From NCBI RefSeq assembly GCF_015482765.1, contig NZ_JADMLB010000078.1, positions 1 to 61,189 on the forward strand: a stretch of DNA of 61,189 nucleotides. Direction: 5' to 3'. Made by a program: the position numbers and the translations under genes. Each line of letters starts with the position of its first letter. The first letter of the stretch is position 1. The notes below the pieces were generated by a model. It did no database searches and was not told the DNA's origin. It saw nothing but the letters and a program-made list of their open reading frames with translations. Below, piece by piece: positions 47,257 to 55,302 of this stretch. The DNA comes from Halodesulfovibrio sp. (GTDB taxonomy: Bacteria > Desulfobacterota > Desulfovibrionia > Desulfovibrionales > Desulfovibrionaceae).

Positions 47257-48558
47257 TCAGCGTGTATTGCGTTTTCGTGAAGAGCTGTCTTTTGAGCGGT
47301 TTCTTGGAGCTGCTGCGAGCTTGACGATGTTACGTCCCGCTCCTTTAGCCTTGTAAAGGGCTCTGTCGGCTTGTTTTACCACTTCCATAGGTGATTGTGC
47401 CCCGTCGGTTCTTTCGGCTACGCCAATGGAAATAGTGACGTTTACGGAGCCTTTTCGAGCATTGCGTTTTTTAGGAGCGCGCTTGCCGCTTCGAATATGA
47501 AAATCGGTCGTAGCGATACGCTGGCGTAATTCGTCCAGATGCGACTGCACTTCCTTTGCTATCCCCTTCGGAAAAACAATTGTGAACTCTTCTCCGCCGT
47601 AGCGATACGCCTTTCCGCCGCCGGAAACTCTGGAAAGATGACCGGCAACCATGCGAAGAACATCATCACCGATATCATGCCCGTATGTATCGTTGAATTT
47701 TTTGAAATGGTCGATGTCTACCATTGCCAGCGCGTACTTTCTTCCAAGTTTTTTAAAGTCGGCGTTCAGTGCTCTGCGTGATGGCAGATCAGTCAGCTCA
47801 TCAACATACGCCATGAAATATGAATCTTGAAAAAGAGACAGCGTCACAATAAGTGCGGCAGCTGAGAAGAAAAGGGCACTTGCATTGGGGACTGCAACAT
47901 AATGGTATGCCGCTAATACAGCAATGCAGCTGGTAATCAGTGTGACGTAGAGACTGTCCCGTTTACCACGGTTCGAGATAACAAAAAGAGCAAGAACCAG
48001 AAGAACTGAGCCTGCCAGAATAAGTACGGATTGTGGAAGAAATGTCCAGTTACTGGCCCACGCAGGGAGAATATCGACTCGATCAAGGGAAAGGGCAACT
48101 CCTTGCAACCAGCTTATGATTCCGCTTTGTTGTGGAGGAGCAAGCATGGAAGCAACCATTGCAGACTGGATAGCGATAAAGGCAAAAGAAATAGATCCCC
48201 AAAGAGTAAGAACACCTCTGTCCTCGCTATTGGCAAAGATAACAAGGTTAACTGGCAGCAGTAAGGCCGAAAGCCCGTACGCAAGGCGCAAGCGCATGCC
48301 TGTACTGCTCATATTGGGCAGATACAGTGTAATAAACCAGCAGCAAAGCGCTATCAGTAATAGAAGAAATACAGCTCTGCTTCGTTTAAATTGCCACGCC
48401 ATGGCACCGCCGCTGAAGGCGAAAACAAAAGGAAGAGCAGGCATAATAGGAAAAACTGACTGCGGAATAGCGTGCGGGTTCATTACGGCAAAGAACGTTC
48501 CCCCAAGGATCGTAATAGGCAGGAACAAAGAGAGTACTAAACTGGTAAGTGCTCTCAT
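47257..48558 (-). CDS. Membrane-bound GGDEF diguanylate cyclase
   Basis: 433-residue protein with eight or so membrane helices (about 1-255) and a C-terminal GGDEF domain. The active-site motif is G-G-E-E-F (Y-R-Y-G-G-E-E-F), one of the functional variants, preceded by A-M-V-D-I-D-H-F-K. The allosteric RxxD inhibitory site, expected five residues before the motif, is not present (that stretch reads S-G-G-G). The product, cyclic di-GMP, could be sensed by the PilZ protein at 52.9 kb. GAGG precedes the ATG. Confidence 0.92.
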   Translation of the reverse strand: MRALTSLVLSLFLPITILGGTFFAVMNPHAIPQSVFPIMPALPFVFAFSGGAMAWQFKRSRAVFLLLLIALCCWFITLYLPNMSSTGMRLRLAYGLSALLLPVNLVIFANSEDRGVLTLWGSISFAFIAIQSAMVASMLAPPQQSGIISWLQGVALSLDRVDILPAWASNWTFLPQSVLILAGSVLLVLALFVISNRGKRDSLYVTLITSCIAVLAAYHYVAVPNASALFFSAAALIVTLSLFQDSYFMAYVDELTDLPSRRALNADFKKLGRKYALAMVDIDHFKKFNDTYGHDIGDDVLRMVAGHLSRVSGGGKAYRYGGEEFTIVFPKGIAKEVQSHLDELRQRIATTDFHIRSGKRAPKKRNARKGSVNVTISIGVAERTDGAQSPMEVVKQADRALYKAKGAGRNIVKLAAAPRNRSKDSSSRKRNTR

Positions 48559-48859
48559 AAAAACCTCGTAACCTTTGATATCATCTTAAATTCCAACCCT
48601 CTCTAATACATCTCATAGCCTGAAGTGTCATCGGGAGCAATCCCCTGTGTAGTGCCTTGCCCAGATAGAACCAACAGGGTATCTGTTTGGACACAACTTT
48701 TACTCACAGAATGCGTTTCTCACTAGTTTTTTACCCGGATTCATGGGTAGAGAGATAAAAGCAGATTTGTTGGCTTTTATGAATATGGCTTACATCTGCC
48801 CCCCCAAATTCATATATCGGCGTGTTGAGGCGTTTTCTAAACCCCATAGAGAGTATTTA

Positions 48860-49909
48860 ATGGAACGTCATATTCGTTTTTCTGATGAAGAATCTGCACT
48901 TGTGTTGCTTGACCAGCGCTACTTGCCAACTCGCGAGGATGATTACTACTGCCGCACTGTCGAAAATATTATCTATGCGTTGCAGACCATGGTTGTTCGC
49001 GGTGCACCGGCCATCGGTGTTACAGCAGCATATGGTTGCTGGATTGCCGCAAAAGAAGTTGCTGGCAGTGATAACTGGAAGGAAGCCTTGCAGGTAAAGC
49101 TTGAAGAGATTGCTGAAGCCCGTCCTACCGCAGTAAACCTTCGTTGGGGTGTAGAGCGCATGAAGGCTTTGTGGGAATCTTCTCAGCCGGAATCTTTAGA
49201 AGCTCTGATGGCGATCTGGCTTGAAGAAGCAAAGGTCATTCATAAAGAAGATATTGCAATCTGCAAGCTCATCGGTGTGCATGGCGCAACCGTTATTGAT
49301 GACGGCGATACCGTTATGACCCATTGTAACGCAGGCGCTCTGGCTACAGCAGGATACGGAACAGCGTTGGGTGTTGTCCGTGGTGCTGTTGATGCTGGTA
49401 AAAAAGATATTTCTGTCATTGCTAACGAGACCCGTCCGTTTCTTCAGGGCGCTCGTTTAACTGCATACGAACTGAAAGAAGATAATATTCCGGTTTCAGT
49501 TGCGTGTGATAACGCCTGCGGACTGCTTATGCGTCGCGGTATGGTTGATAAAGTTGTTGTCGGTGCTGACCGTGTTGCTGCAAACGGTGACGCGGTGAAC
49601 AAGATCGGCACGTACTCAGTTGCTCTTCTCGCAAAAGCACACAACGTTCCTTTTTATGTGGCTGCTCCGCTGTCTACCATCGACAGAAATATGCCGGATG
49701 GTGACTCTACCCCGATTGAAGACCGAACTCCTTTGGAAGTAACCCATGTCGGAGAAACACAAATTACACCGGACGATGTTCCAGTATACAACTTTGCATT
49801 CGATCCGACCCCTCATGAACTTATTGCGGGTATCGTAACAGAAGTTGGCGTGTTGCGTCCTCCTTTTGCAGAGTCCATTAAAAAAGCGTTTGAAGAACAG
49901 AGTAAGTAG
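48860..49909 (+). CDS. mtnA: S-methyl-5-thioribose-1-phosphate isomerase
   Basis: Converts 5-methylthioribose 1-phosphate to 5-methylthioribulose 1-phosphate in methionine salvage; the family also includes ribose-1,5-bisphosphate isomerase-like forms. R-G-A-P-A-I-G-V (about 48-55), the catalytic cysteine in [10 protein letters not shown] (about Cys157) and the aspartate in [10 protein letters not shown] (about 238) are present. I chose ATG 48860, with a GAGAG seven bases upstream, rather than an in-frame start 39 codons earlier, because the family N-terminus begins there. Other salvage genes are not nearby. Confidence 0.92.
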   Translation: MERHIRFSDEESALVLLDQRYLPTREDDYYCRTVENIIYALQTMVVRGAPAIGVTAAYGCWIAAKEVAGSDNWKEALQVKLEEIAEARPTAVNLRWGVERMKALWESSQPESLEALMAIWLEEAKVIHKEDIAICKLIGVHGATVIDDGDTVMTHCNAGALATAGYGTALGVVRGAVDAGKKDISVIANETRPFLQGARLTAYELKEDNIPVSVACDNACGLLMRRGMVDKVVVGADRVAANGDAVNKIGTYSVALLAKAHNVPFYVAAPLSTIDRNMPDGDSTPIEDRTPLEVTHVGETQITPDDVPVYNFAFDPTPHELIAGIVTEVGVLRPPFAESIKKAFEEQSK

Positions 49910-49983
49910 CGTTTGCACTTGTTTTGTTTGAGAGAGGTCAACATTCTTAGAGATAAGAATTGCTGATCGATTTATCTAACAGT

Positions 49984-50018
49984 AAAGACTGTCTCAAAAA
50001 AATGGGGCAGTCTTTTTT
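49984..50018 (+). terminator. Terminator of mtnA
   Basis: AAAGACTG (49984-49991) pairs with CAGTCTTT (50008-50015) around a loop with partial pairing, followed by a T-run, 75 bases after the mtnA stop. Confidence 0.75.
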
Positions 50019-50050
50019 ATTGCGCTGTGGAATTATCTCTGCCACCGCAA

Positions 50051-50082
50051 GGCGTAAAGGCGTAAAGGCGTAAAGGCGTGGA
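50051..50082. repeat. Octamer tandem repeat GGCGTAAA x3 plus a degenerate fourth unit
   Basis: Units at 50051-50058, 50059-50066 and 50067-50074 are identical; 50075-50082 (GGCGTGGA) is degenerate. It lies in non-coding sequence and is not a known regulatory element. Confidence 0.9.
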
Positions 50083-50168
50083 GATGGAAAGCTTTTCTTT
50101 TAGTTAACGCATAACTTGAATGTGATGTGGAAAAGCCTTTTCCTGTGTTGTTCTAAACAATAGACATA

Positions 50169-50204
50169 AAAAAAGCCGTACTCGCTTTTGCGAATACGGC
50201 TTAT
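50169..50204 (-). terminator. Terminator of tRNA-Lys copy 1
   Basis: A long stem (GCCGTA and TTCGC arms, with one mismatch) ends on the minus strand with a run of seven Ts, nine bases beyond the CCA end. Confidence 0.85.
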
Positions 50205-50212
50205 GAGTCCAG

Positions 50213-50288
50213 TGGTGGGTCGTACTGGGCTCGAACCAGTGACTCTCTGCTTAAAAGGCAGATACTCTACCAACTGAGTTAACGACCC
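50213..50288 (-). tRNA. tRNA-Lys (anticodon TTT), copy 1
   Basis: 76 bases including an encoded CCA. Read on the minus strand it begins GGGTCGT, has the D-loop AACTCAGTTGGTAGA, the anticodon loop CTTTTAA (anticodon TTT) and the T-arm GGTTCGAGCC, and ends ACGACCCACCA. All four arms pair. Identical to the other two copies. Confidence 0.97.
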
Positions 50289-50302
50289 GTTCGGAGATGT
50301 GG

Positions 50303-50329
50303 TTTATAGATTCCGTGTTGTCTTGTCAA
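50303..50329 (-). promoter_or_regulatory. Promoter of tRNA-Lys copy 1
   Basis: TTGACA (50324-50329 on the complement), 15 bases, TATAAA (50303-50308), ending 14 bases before the tRNA. The spacer is shorter than the usual 17. Confidence 0.75.
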
Positions 50330-50385
50330 ACACTTTTCAAAAAAAATATTTTTTCTTGATGAACTCTATTTTTCATCTCTTGCAC

Positions 50386-50422
50386 CCAAAAAAGCCGCAT
50401 TCGCTTTCGCGAATACGGCTTA
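50386..50422 (-). terminator. Terminator of tRNA-Lys copy 2
   Basis: AAGCCG(C/T)ATTCGC-type stem with a TTTC loop (50392-50421), closely similar in sequence to the copy 1 terminator; the minus-strand product ends in TTTTTT. Confidence 0.85.
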
Positions 50423-50431
50423 TGTATCCAG

Positions 50432-50507
50432 TGGTGGGTCGTACTGGGCTCGAACCAGTGACTCTCTGCTTAAAAGGCAGATACTCTACCAACTGAGTTA
50501 ACGACCC
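50432..50507 (-). tRNA. tRNA-Lys (anticodon TTT), copy 2
   Basis: 76 bases, identical to copy 1 including the encoded CCA. It has its own promoter and terminator. Confidence 0.97.
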
Positions 50508-50523
50508 TCTTGAGGAAAAAGTT

Positions 50524-50550
50524 TTTATAGGCTTCGCTTCCTCATGTCAA
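50524..50550 (-). promoter_or_regulatory. Promoter of tRNA-Lys copy 2
   Basis: TTGACA (50545-50550), 15 bases, TATAAA (50524-50529), with the same spacing as copy 1. The flanking sequences differ from copy 1, so this is a conserved signal rather than a block duplication. Confidence 0.75.
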
Positions 50551-50610
50551 ATGTTTTTCAAAGAAAAATTTTGACCGGCTAAAGCCTTACTCAAACGGTT
50601 GGTCAGTAAT

Positions 50611-50634
50611 AGACCGGAACCGAAGTTCCGGTCT
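50611..50634 (-). terminator. Hairpin after tRNA-Lys copy 3
   Basis: Ten-base perfect stem (50611-50620 with 50625-50634) with a TTCG loop closed by C-G on the minus strand, an extra-stable tetraloop. No real T-run follows, so termination is less certain than for copies 1 and 2. Confidence 0.65.
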
Positions 50635-50644
50635 TTAAATCCCA

Positions 50645-50720
50645 TGGTGGGTCGTACTGGGCTCGAACCAGTGACTCTCTGCTTAAAAGGCAGATACTCT
50701 ACCAACTGAGTTAACGACCC
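50645..50720 (-). tRNA. tRNA-Lys (anticodon TTT), copy 3
   Basis: 76 bases, identical to copies 1 and 2 including the encoded CCA. It lies closest to serS (70 bases after the serS stop). Confidence 0.97.
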
Positions 50721-50736
50721 GTTTGAGGAGTGCAGT

Positions 50737-50763
50737 TCTATAGTTGAGCACTCAGATTGTCAA
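50737..50763 (-). promoter_or_regulatory. Promoter of tRNA-Lys copy 3
   Basis: TTGACA (50758-50763), 15 bases, TATAGA (50737-50742). Same geometry as the other two copies. Confidence 0.75.
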
Positions 50764-50790
50764 ATACTTTTTTAAAAAAAAGTGATTTTT

Positions 50791-52080
50791 TTATTTAGTT
50801 GCCATTTCAGGAGTGATTTTTTCAAGACCACCCATGTAAGGGCGCAGGGCTTCAGGGATTACAATGGAGCCGTCTTCCTGCTGGTAGTTTTCAATGATAG
50901 CAATCATTGTACGACCGGTAGGGAGTCCGGAACCATTCAGTGTGTGAACAAATTCCGGCTTCTTAGCACCCTTGCGTTTGAACTTGAGGTTCGCACGGCG
51001 AGCCTGAAAATCAACGCAGTTGGAGCAGGAGGAAACTTCACGGTATTTGTTCTGACCCGGCAGCCATACTTCGATATCGTATGTTTTTGCTGAGGAGAAG
51101 CCCATATCGCCAGTGCAAAGAGTCACAACACGGTAGTGCAGGCCAAGGCGCTGGAGAATATTTTCAGCATGCTGACGCATATCTTCAAGTTCTTCATAAG
51201 ACTTGTCAGGGTGTGCGTAGCGAACCATTTCAACTTTAGTGAACTGGTGCTGACGGAAAAGTCCTTTAGTGTCTTTACCGTAGCTGCCGGCTTCAGAGCG
51301 GAAACACTGAGTCTGTGCAGTGAAAGCACGCGGCAGATCTTCTTCTTCCAGAACTTCACCGGAGTGCATGTTGGTTAACGGCACTTCAGCAGTTGGAATA
51401 AGGTAGTAGTCTTTGTGGTTCAGACGGAACAGATCTTCTTCAAATTTAGGCAGCTGACCGGTACCGGTCATGGTGGTGCTGTTCACGATAGCAGGCGGGA
51501 ATACTTCGGTGTACCCGTGTTCCAGAGTCTGCATATCGAGGAAAAAGTTAATGAGCGCACGTTCTAAGCGAGCAGCCCAGCCCCAGAGTACCGCAAAGCG
51601 GGAGCCGGTAAGTTTAGCAGCGCGTTCAAAATCAAGACCGCCCATGGTCTCTGCAATCTCCCAATGTTCTTTAGGAGTAAAGGTCATGGATGGCTTTGTG
51701 CCCCATTTGTGCAGCTCAACGTTATCGTCTTCGTCTGCGCCAACAGGAGCACTTTCGTGAGGTATATTAGGAACGGCAATAAGCCATTCATTCATAGCAG
51801 CTTTAATGGTCTCTGTTTCAGCATCAAGCTCTTTAATTTTATCGGACAGTGAACCGAGACGGGAAATAAGTTCAGATGCGTCTTCGCCAGCGCGTTTCAT
51901 CTGAGCAACTTCACCGGATGCTTTGTTGCGTTCGCTTTTAAGAGATTCGAGTTCTACGAGTAATTCTCTGCGACGTGTGTCAATTTTAGTAAACTCTTCA
52001 ACATCAATAGAAGAGTTTCGCTTAGCCAAAGCTTCGGCTACAACTTGCGGATTTTTCTGCAAAAGTTTGAGATCGAGCAT
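50791..52080 (-). CDS. serS: Seryl-tRNA synthetase
   Basis: Class II aminoacyl-tRNA synthetase of 429 residues. An N-terminal antiparallel coiled coil (about 25-105, [10 protein letters not shown]) binds the long tRNA-Ser variable arm. The catalytic domain shows motif 2 in [10 protein letters not shown] and G-L-F-R-Q-H-Q-F, and motif 3 in [16 protein letters not shown] precedes the ATG. It lies directly upstream of the three tRNA-Lys genes on the same strand, but those carry their own promoters. Confidence 0.97.
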   Translation of the reverse strand: MLDLKLLQKNPQVVAEALAKRNSSIDVEEFTKIDTRRRELLVELESLKSERNKASGEVAQMKRAGEDASELISRLGSLSDKIKELDAETETIKAAMNEWLIAVPNIPHESAPVGADEDDNVELHKWGTKPSMTFTPKEHWEIAETMGGLDFERAAKLTGSRFAVLWGWAARLERALINFFLDMQTLEHGYTEVFPPAIVNSTTMTGTGQLPKFEEDLFRLNHKDYYLIPTAEVPLTNMHSGEVLEEEDLPRAFTAQTQCFRSEAGSYGKDTKGLFRQHQFTKVEMVRYAHPDKSYEELEDMRQHAENILQRLGLHYRVVTLCTGDMGFSSAKTYDIEVWLPGQNKYREVSSCSNCVDFQARRANLKFKRKGAKKPEFVHTLNGSGLPTGRTMIAIIENYQQEDGSIVIPEALRPYMGGLEKITPEMATK

Positions 52081-52212
52081 TGAAATGCGGCTCCTTGAAA
52101 TTTTGTACGATTTGTTAGCATAGCCGCAGGAAAATATGGCGTCAACTTAGATAGTTTGACGCCATAATTTTGTTACCAGAAGTTGTATCAGACTTGGGGA
52201 GAATGCAGCTTT

Positions 52213-52593
52213 TTATGAATTGAATATCTCTGGATGGATTTCCTGCAGATAATCCATAAGGCGCGGGTATTCAAAATCTTCCACCATTTCCCGTTGGTCA
52301 CCGTGGGTGTAGTAGCCAACCCAAACTTTTTCCAACAAAGAACTCGGGTATCCGTTTTGCGGTTCATTCATTACCCAGACACGAACATCAATTCCTTTGT
52401 ACTCTGTCTGGCGTGTAAAAGCAGTGCTGCCGGTGGGGGTAAGCGCAATGGCATATCCAAGGGCAAGCATAATTCTCTGAATATCGTTATGTACTTCTTC
52501 CTGAATAGGAACATGTTGTATTTTTTGTTTAAACGATTCTGAAAGTAGAGACTGCATTTCCTGTTTTTTACGTGTAGTACGAGGTTCTGCCAT
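52213..52593 (-). CDS. Unknown small cytoplasmic protein
   Basis: 126-residue protein from ATG 52593, chosen because AAGGA lies eight bases upstream; a longer frame starts 33 codons earlier but without a site. The charged N-terminus (R-T-T-R-K-K-Q-E-M) precedes a mixed alpha/beta domain with V-R-V-W-V-M-N-E-P, V-W-V-G-Y-Y-T-H-G-D and a final helix. I do not recognise the family. It lies between serS and the PilZ gene and has no visible catalytic motif. Confidence 0.6.
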   Translation of the reverse strand: MAEPRTTRKKQEMQSLLSESFKQKIQHVPIQEEVHNDIQRIMLALGYAIALTPTGSTAFTRQTEYKGIDVRVWVMNEPQNGYPSSLLEKVWVGYYTHGDQREMVEDFEYPRLMDYLQEIHPEIFNS

Positions 52594-52856
52594 GACTGTT
52601 TCCTTTGTTTTTCCTGCATAACAGGGACGAAGTAAGCGTAAACAAAGTAGCTGAATCATTACAAATATGCGAAAACAGTCGGTTTGTGTCAATGAACATT
52701 AAACAAGTTTATCCGCATCAGAAGTCCTCAAAAGTCGGGAGTGCACGGGGGCTGTGTGCTGCGGGAGGTTGTTGATTGCATTATTTTTTTGAAAAAAGGA
52801 TAAAATTGATGTGGTTTTGCATCATCAATTAGAAAGTAGCTGGTTAGAAAATAAAA

Positions 52857-52880
52857 AAGATCGCAAGTGGATGCGATCTT
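52857..52880 (-). terminator. Terminator of the PilZ gene
   Basis: AAGATCGCA (52857-52865) pairs perfectly with TGCGATCTT (52872-52880), and the minus-strand product continues TTTTTATTTTC. It is 31 bases past the PilZ stop. Confidence 0.82.
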
Positions 52881-52911
52881 ATCGTTGGCGAAATTTGAAT
52901 GAATCTGGAGG

Positions 52912-53325
52912 CTAGGTTCGCTTATCCTTCAGATATCTGGCAAGAGCCTGCTCAGCACTTTTACTCATATTTAAAAATTCAATACCGATAGTCGAGGCAT
53001 TATCTTCAATATTCGCCCAGATAACACGTGAAACAACTCGGATCTGACAAGGAACATCACACGTGAGCAGAGCGTTGTTCTGTAATTTCTTTTCGAATCC
53101 GGGAAGCTCGATGTTTACTTGCTGGACGCTTCCCTTGGGGATAACGCAATCAACTTCAAGCATGGCTCCTTTAGAGGTAATGTCTACGCATTCTGCTTTG
53201 TAGGCCTGCTGGCAGGACATTGGGAAGACAAACTCCGCAATGGAAGCAGAAAAAGGGTGGGTGTAACGTGGCATTGCCCTGCGTTCTTGATGGTGAACTT
53301 CGTGTGGCATGATGCATTGTCCCAT
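52912..53325 (-). CDS. PilZ-domain protein
   Basis: This 137-residue protein shows the PilZ c-di-GMP-binding pattern: R-R-A-M-P-R (about 15-20, the RxxxR element) and D-I-T-S-K-G-A-M-L (about 48-56, the D/N-x-S-x-x-G element), with an overall beta-barrel-like sequence. It is a stand-alone domain, so a likely c-di-GMP effector; a candidate cyclase is encoded 4.4 kb away. The start is uncertain between ATG 53325 and the sixth codon because neither has a strong Shine-Dalgarno. Confidence 0.8.
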   Translation of the reverse strand: MGQCIMPHEVHHQERRAMPRYTHPFSASIAEFVFPMSCQQAYKAECVDITSKGAMLEVDCVIPKGSVQQVNIELPGFEKKLQNNALLTCDVPCQIRVVSRVIWANIEDNASTIGIEFLNMSKSAEQALARYLKDKRT

Positions 53326-53465
53326 ACTGTTTAAAAGGGGTTATGTGCGCCGCGTAGTTTTGCTTCTCTATATATAGTGAGAAGCGATAGAAGAGTGCTT
53401 GCGTGGAAATATCACAGCAATTACCTGTTGATGCTATTATAAATTGTCTGTTATTTTAAGAGGGT

Positions 53466-53636
53466 ATGGTTCTCTTGCCAGACTATTTTGAATGTTGTAC
53501 GCACTCTCCAACATGTTGTAGCCGTCTTGAAATATGTGGCGGAGAGCGATGCACATGCGCTTTTTGTCCGTATGACTATCCTGATACTGTTGCAATTATG
53601 TTTCAACAACGTAGTATATATGAAAATAGACCATAA
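53466..53636 (+). CDS. Small cysteine-rich protein, 56 residues, unrecognised
   Basis: ORF below usual length cut-offs, read ATG at 53466 to TAA at 53636. Eight of 56 residues are cysteine, at positions 10, 11, 17, 18, 24, 29, 31 and 34, in the pattern CC-x5-CC-x5-C-x4-C-x-C-x2-C; a Y-D-Y-P-D segment follows. That density and spacing suggest a zinc-binding or Fe-S mini-protein, and is unlikely in a random frame of this composition. GAGGG lies very close to the ATG; a TTG three codons later would be better spaced. The next gene, a YchJ-type protein also rich in cysteines, starts 28 bases after the stop, so the two may be co-transcribed. Confidence 0.5.
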   Translation: MVLLPDYFECCTHSPTCCSRLEICGGERCTCAFCPYDYPDTVAIMFQQRSIYENRP

Positions 53637-53664
53637 ATTTTAAATGGATATAGAGGAATACATC

Positions 53665-54156
53665 ATGGCTAAATGTCCTTGCGGTTCTGAACTTGAGTTT
53701 TCTGCATGTTGCGAACCTATTATTTCCGGTGAGACCCCTGCCCCGACAGCGGAAGCACTTATGCGCTCCCGTTACTCTGCACACGCAACAGGTGTTTACG
53801 AATACCTTGGTACTTCTATGCACCCGGAAATGCGTGGTGATTTGTCCGTAGATGAAATTAAAGAATGGTCTGAAAAGATTTCTTGGACAGGTCTTGAAAT
53901 TCTCGGCACCAAAGAGGGCGGAGAAGGCGACGAAACCGGTGAAGTTGAATTTGTAGCACATTACAAACTTGGCGGCGTGCCTCAGGAACTTCATGAACAC
54001 AGCTTCTTCCGTAAAGAAGGTAAAGACTGGTTCTACGTTGAAGGCATGGTTCAGAACCATGACACCTACCGCCGCGAAACACCGAAAGTAGGCCGTAACG
54101 AGCCATGTCCTTGTGGTTCCGGTAAGAAGTTCAAAAAGTGCTGCGGTAAAAACTAA
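53665..54156 (+). CDS. YchJ-family protein with SEC-C metal-binding motifs
   Basis: This 163-residue protein has a SEC-C-type zinc motif at both ends: C-P-C-G-S-E-x8-C-C near the N-terminus (residues 4-16) and [17 protein letters not shown] at the C-terminus. Between them is a NTF2-like YchJ middle domain ([20 protein letters not shown]). Start at 53665 is selected because GAGG lies eight bases upstream and the first motif then begins at residue 4. The role of YchJ proteins is not known; SEC-C motifs often mediate protein or ribosome contacts. Confidence 0.88.
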   Translation: MAKCPCGSELEFSACCEPIISGETPAPTAEALMRSRYSAHATGVYEYLGTSMHPEMRGDLSVDEIKEWSEKISWTGLEILGTKEGGEGDETGEVEFVAHYKLGGVPQELHEHSFFRKEGKDWFYVEGMVQNHDTYRRETPKVGRNEPCPCGSGKKFKKCCGKN

Positions 54157-54172
54157 GCACAGGCTAAAGAAT

Positions 54173-54213
54173 AAAAAAAGGGTGTCCTTCACATGAAGGA
54201 CACCCTTTTTTTA
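54173..54213. terminator. Bidirectional terminator between the YchJ-type gene and cydB
   Basis: A fifteen-base perfect stem centred on 54193 (AAAGGGTGTCCTTCA with its complement) is flanked by an A-run and a T-run, serving the converging YchJ-type and cydAB units. Confidence 0.88.
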
Positions 54214-54229
54214 TGTATTTTAGTTCGTG

Positions 54230-55258
54230 CTAGTAAGCTTCGTCAGAATCAAGCACTTCGTCATCTACTACGTGCATGAGCAGTCTAACTGCCCACAACT
54301 GGTAGAGAAGAACAAGCGGAATGATAACAGCAACTACACCAAGCATAATCTGCAAAGTAAGTGTGCTGGAAGCACCGTTGAAGATAGTAACCGAAGCAGC
54401 TGGATCAAGGTTTGATGGCAGAAGTTTCGGGAACATACCTACGATACCGAACATGATAACGAAGAAGATGGAGATAGCGTTACTGATCCAGGCAAGGTGA
54501 TGGCGTCCTCCGGCAAGGAAGATGCGAACCATAAGCAGCGCTGTTACGCCGATTGCAGGGATAGCAAGCAGTACACCGTTTTTCTGGTAGTTAGCAAACA
54601 GGTCTGTGTAGATGCCGGTAGCAGCAAGGAATGCAAGAGCAAGTGCTACAGTAAACGGCCACAGTCTTTTTGCATATACGATTGCGCGATCGTGGATTTC
54701 ACCGTCAGATTTCATGGAAAGCCACATAGCGCCGTGCATAGCGAAGTTGATTACAAAGAATGTACCGCCGATGATGCCGTATACGTTAAGGAGCTTAATG
54801 ATGCTACCGTGGTATACGCCGTCTGCGTCAAATGGAATTCCCTGGAAGATGTTCGCAAATGCCACACCGAAGAGCAGAGCAGGGATGAAGTTGCCGAGGA
54901 ACTGGAATACGTCCCACATTCTGCGCCATCCGTCAGAATCTACTTTGTTACGGAACTCAAAACTTGCTGCACGCATAATGAGTGCAAAAAGAATAATGAG
55001 AAGCGGTGCGTACAGTGCGCTGAACATAATCGCGTATGCTTTAGGGAACGCAGCAAAGGTGATACCGCCGGCGGCAATCAGCCAAACTTCGTTACCGTCC
55101 CAGAAAGGAGCGACAGTATTGTACAGAACGCGCTTTTCGCGCTCGTTTTTCGCAAAGAACGGGAACAGGGTTCCAAGCCCCAGATCGAAGCCGTCTAACA
55201 CGAAGTAGACGCCCCACAGGACTCCCCATAATAAAAACCAGATAAGTTCAAGAGTCAT
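54230..55258 (-). CDS. cydB: Cytochrome bd quinol oxidase subunit II
   Basis: This 342-residue polytopic membrane protein (about nine helices) is the partner of CydA. The family features W-F-L-L-W-G-V-L-W-G-V-Y-F-V-L-D-G-F-D-L-G at the N-terminus and P-F-W-D-G-N-E-V-W-L near residue 50 are unmistakable. AGAGAGG precedes the ATG. It follows cydA with a 44-base gap. No small CydX/CydH-like ORF is evident after it; the terminator follows immediately. Confidence 0.95.
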   Translation of the reverse strand: MTLELIWFLLWGVLWGVYFVLDGFDLGLGTLFPFFAKNEREKRVLYNTVAPFWDGNEVWLIAAGGITFAAFPKAYAIMFSALYAPLLIILFALIMRAASFEFRNKVDSDGWRRMWDVFQFLGNFIPALLFGVAFANIFQGIPFDADGVYHGSIIKLLNVYGIIGGTFFVINFAMHGAMWLSMKSDGEIHDRAIVYAKRLWPFTVALALAFLAATGIYTDLFANYQKNGVLLAIPAIGVTALLMVRIFLAGGRHHLAWISNAISIFFVIMFGIVGMFPKLLPSNLDPAASVTIFNGASSTLTLQIMLGVVAVIIPLVLLYQLWAVRLLMHVVDDEVLDSDEAY

Positions 55259-55302
55259 ACAAAAAACCTCTCTATTGATTGCTTAGGATTTGTCCTGCCG
55301 GC

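Larger units (their letters stand above)
49910..50212. other. Gene-free gap between mtnA and the tRNA-Lys cluster
   Basis: 303 bases. They hold the mtnA terminator (49984-50018), an 8-bp tandem repeat (50051-50082) and the terminator of the nearest tRNA gene (50169-50204). No gene is visible. Confidence 0.75.

Noticed and set aside
48590-48742. Possible SAM-type riboswitch upstream of mtnA
   Set aside because: No conserved SAM, TPP or other riboswitch core could be recognised.
53020-53035. CACGTGAAACA half-site resembling parS inside the PilZ gene
   Set aside because: Only the right half matches (four left-half mismatches) and it lies in coding sequence.
53596-54192. 198-codon frame opposite the YchJ-type gene
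   Set aside because: Overlaps a clearly recognised SEC-C protein; low-complexity C/F/R-rich translation.
54497-55198. Antisense frames opposite cydB
   Set aside because: Shadow frames of a membrane protein gene; no features of a real protein.
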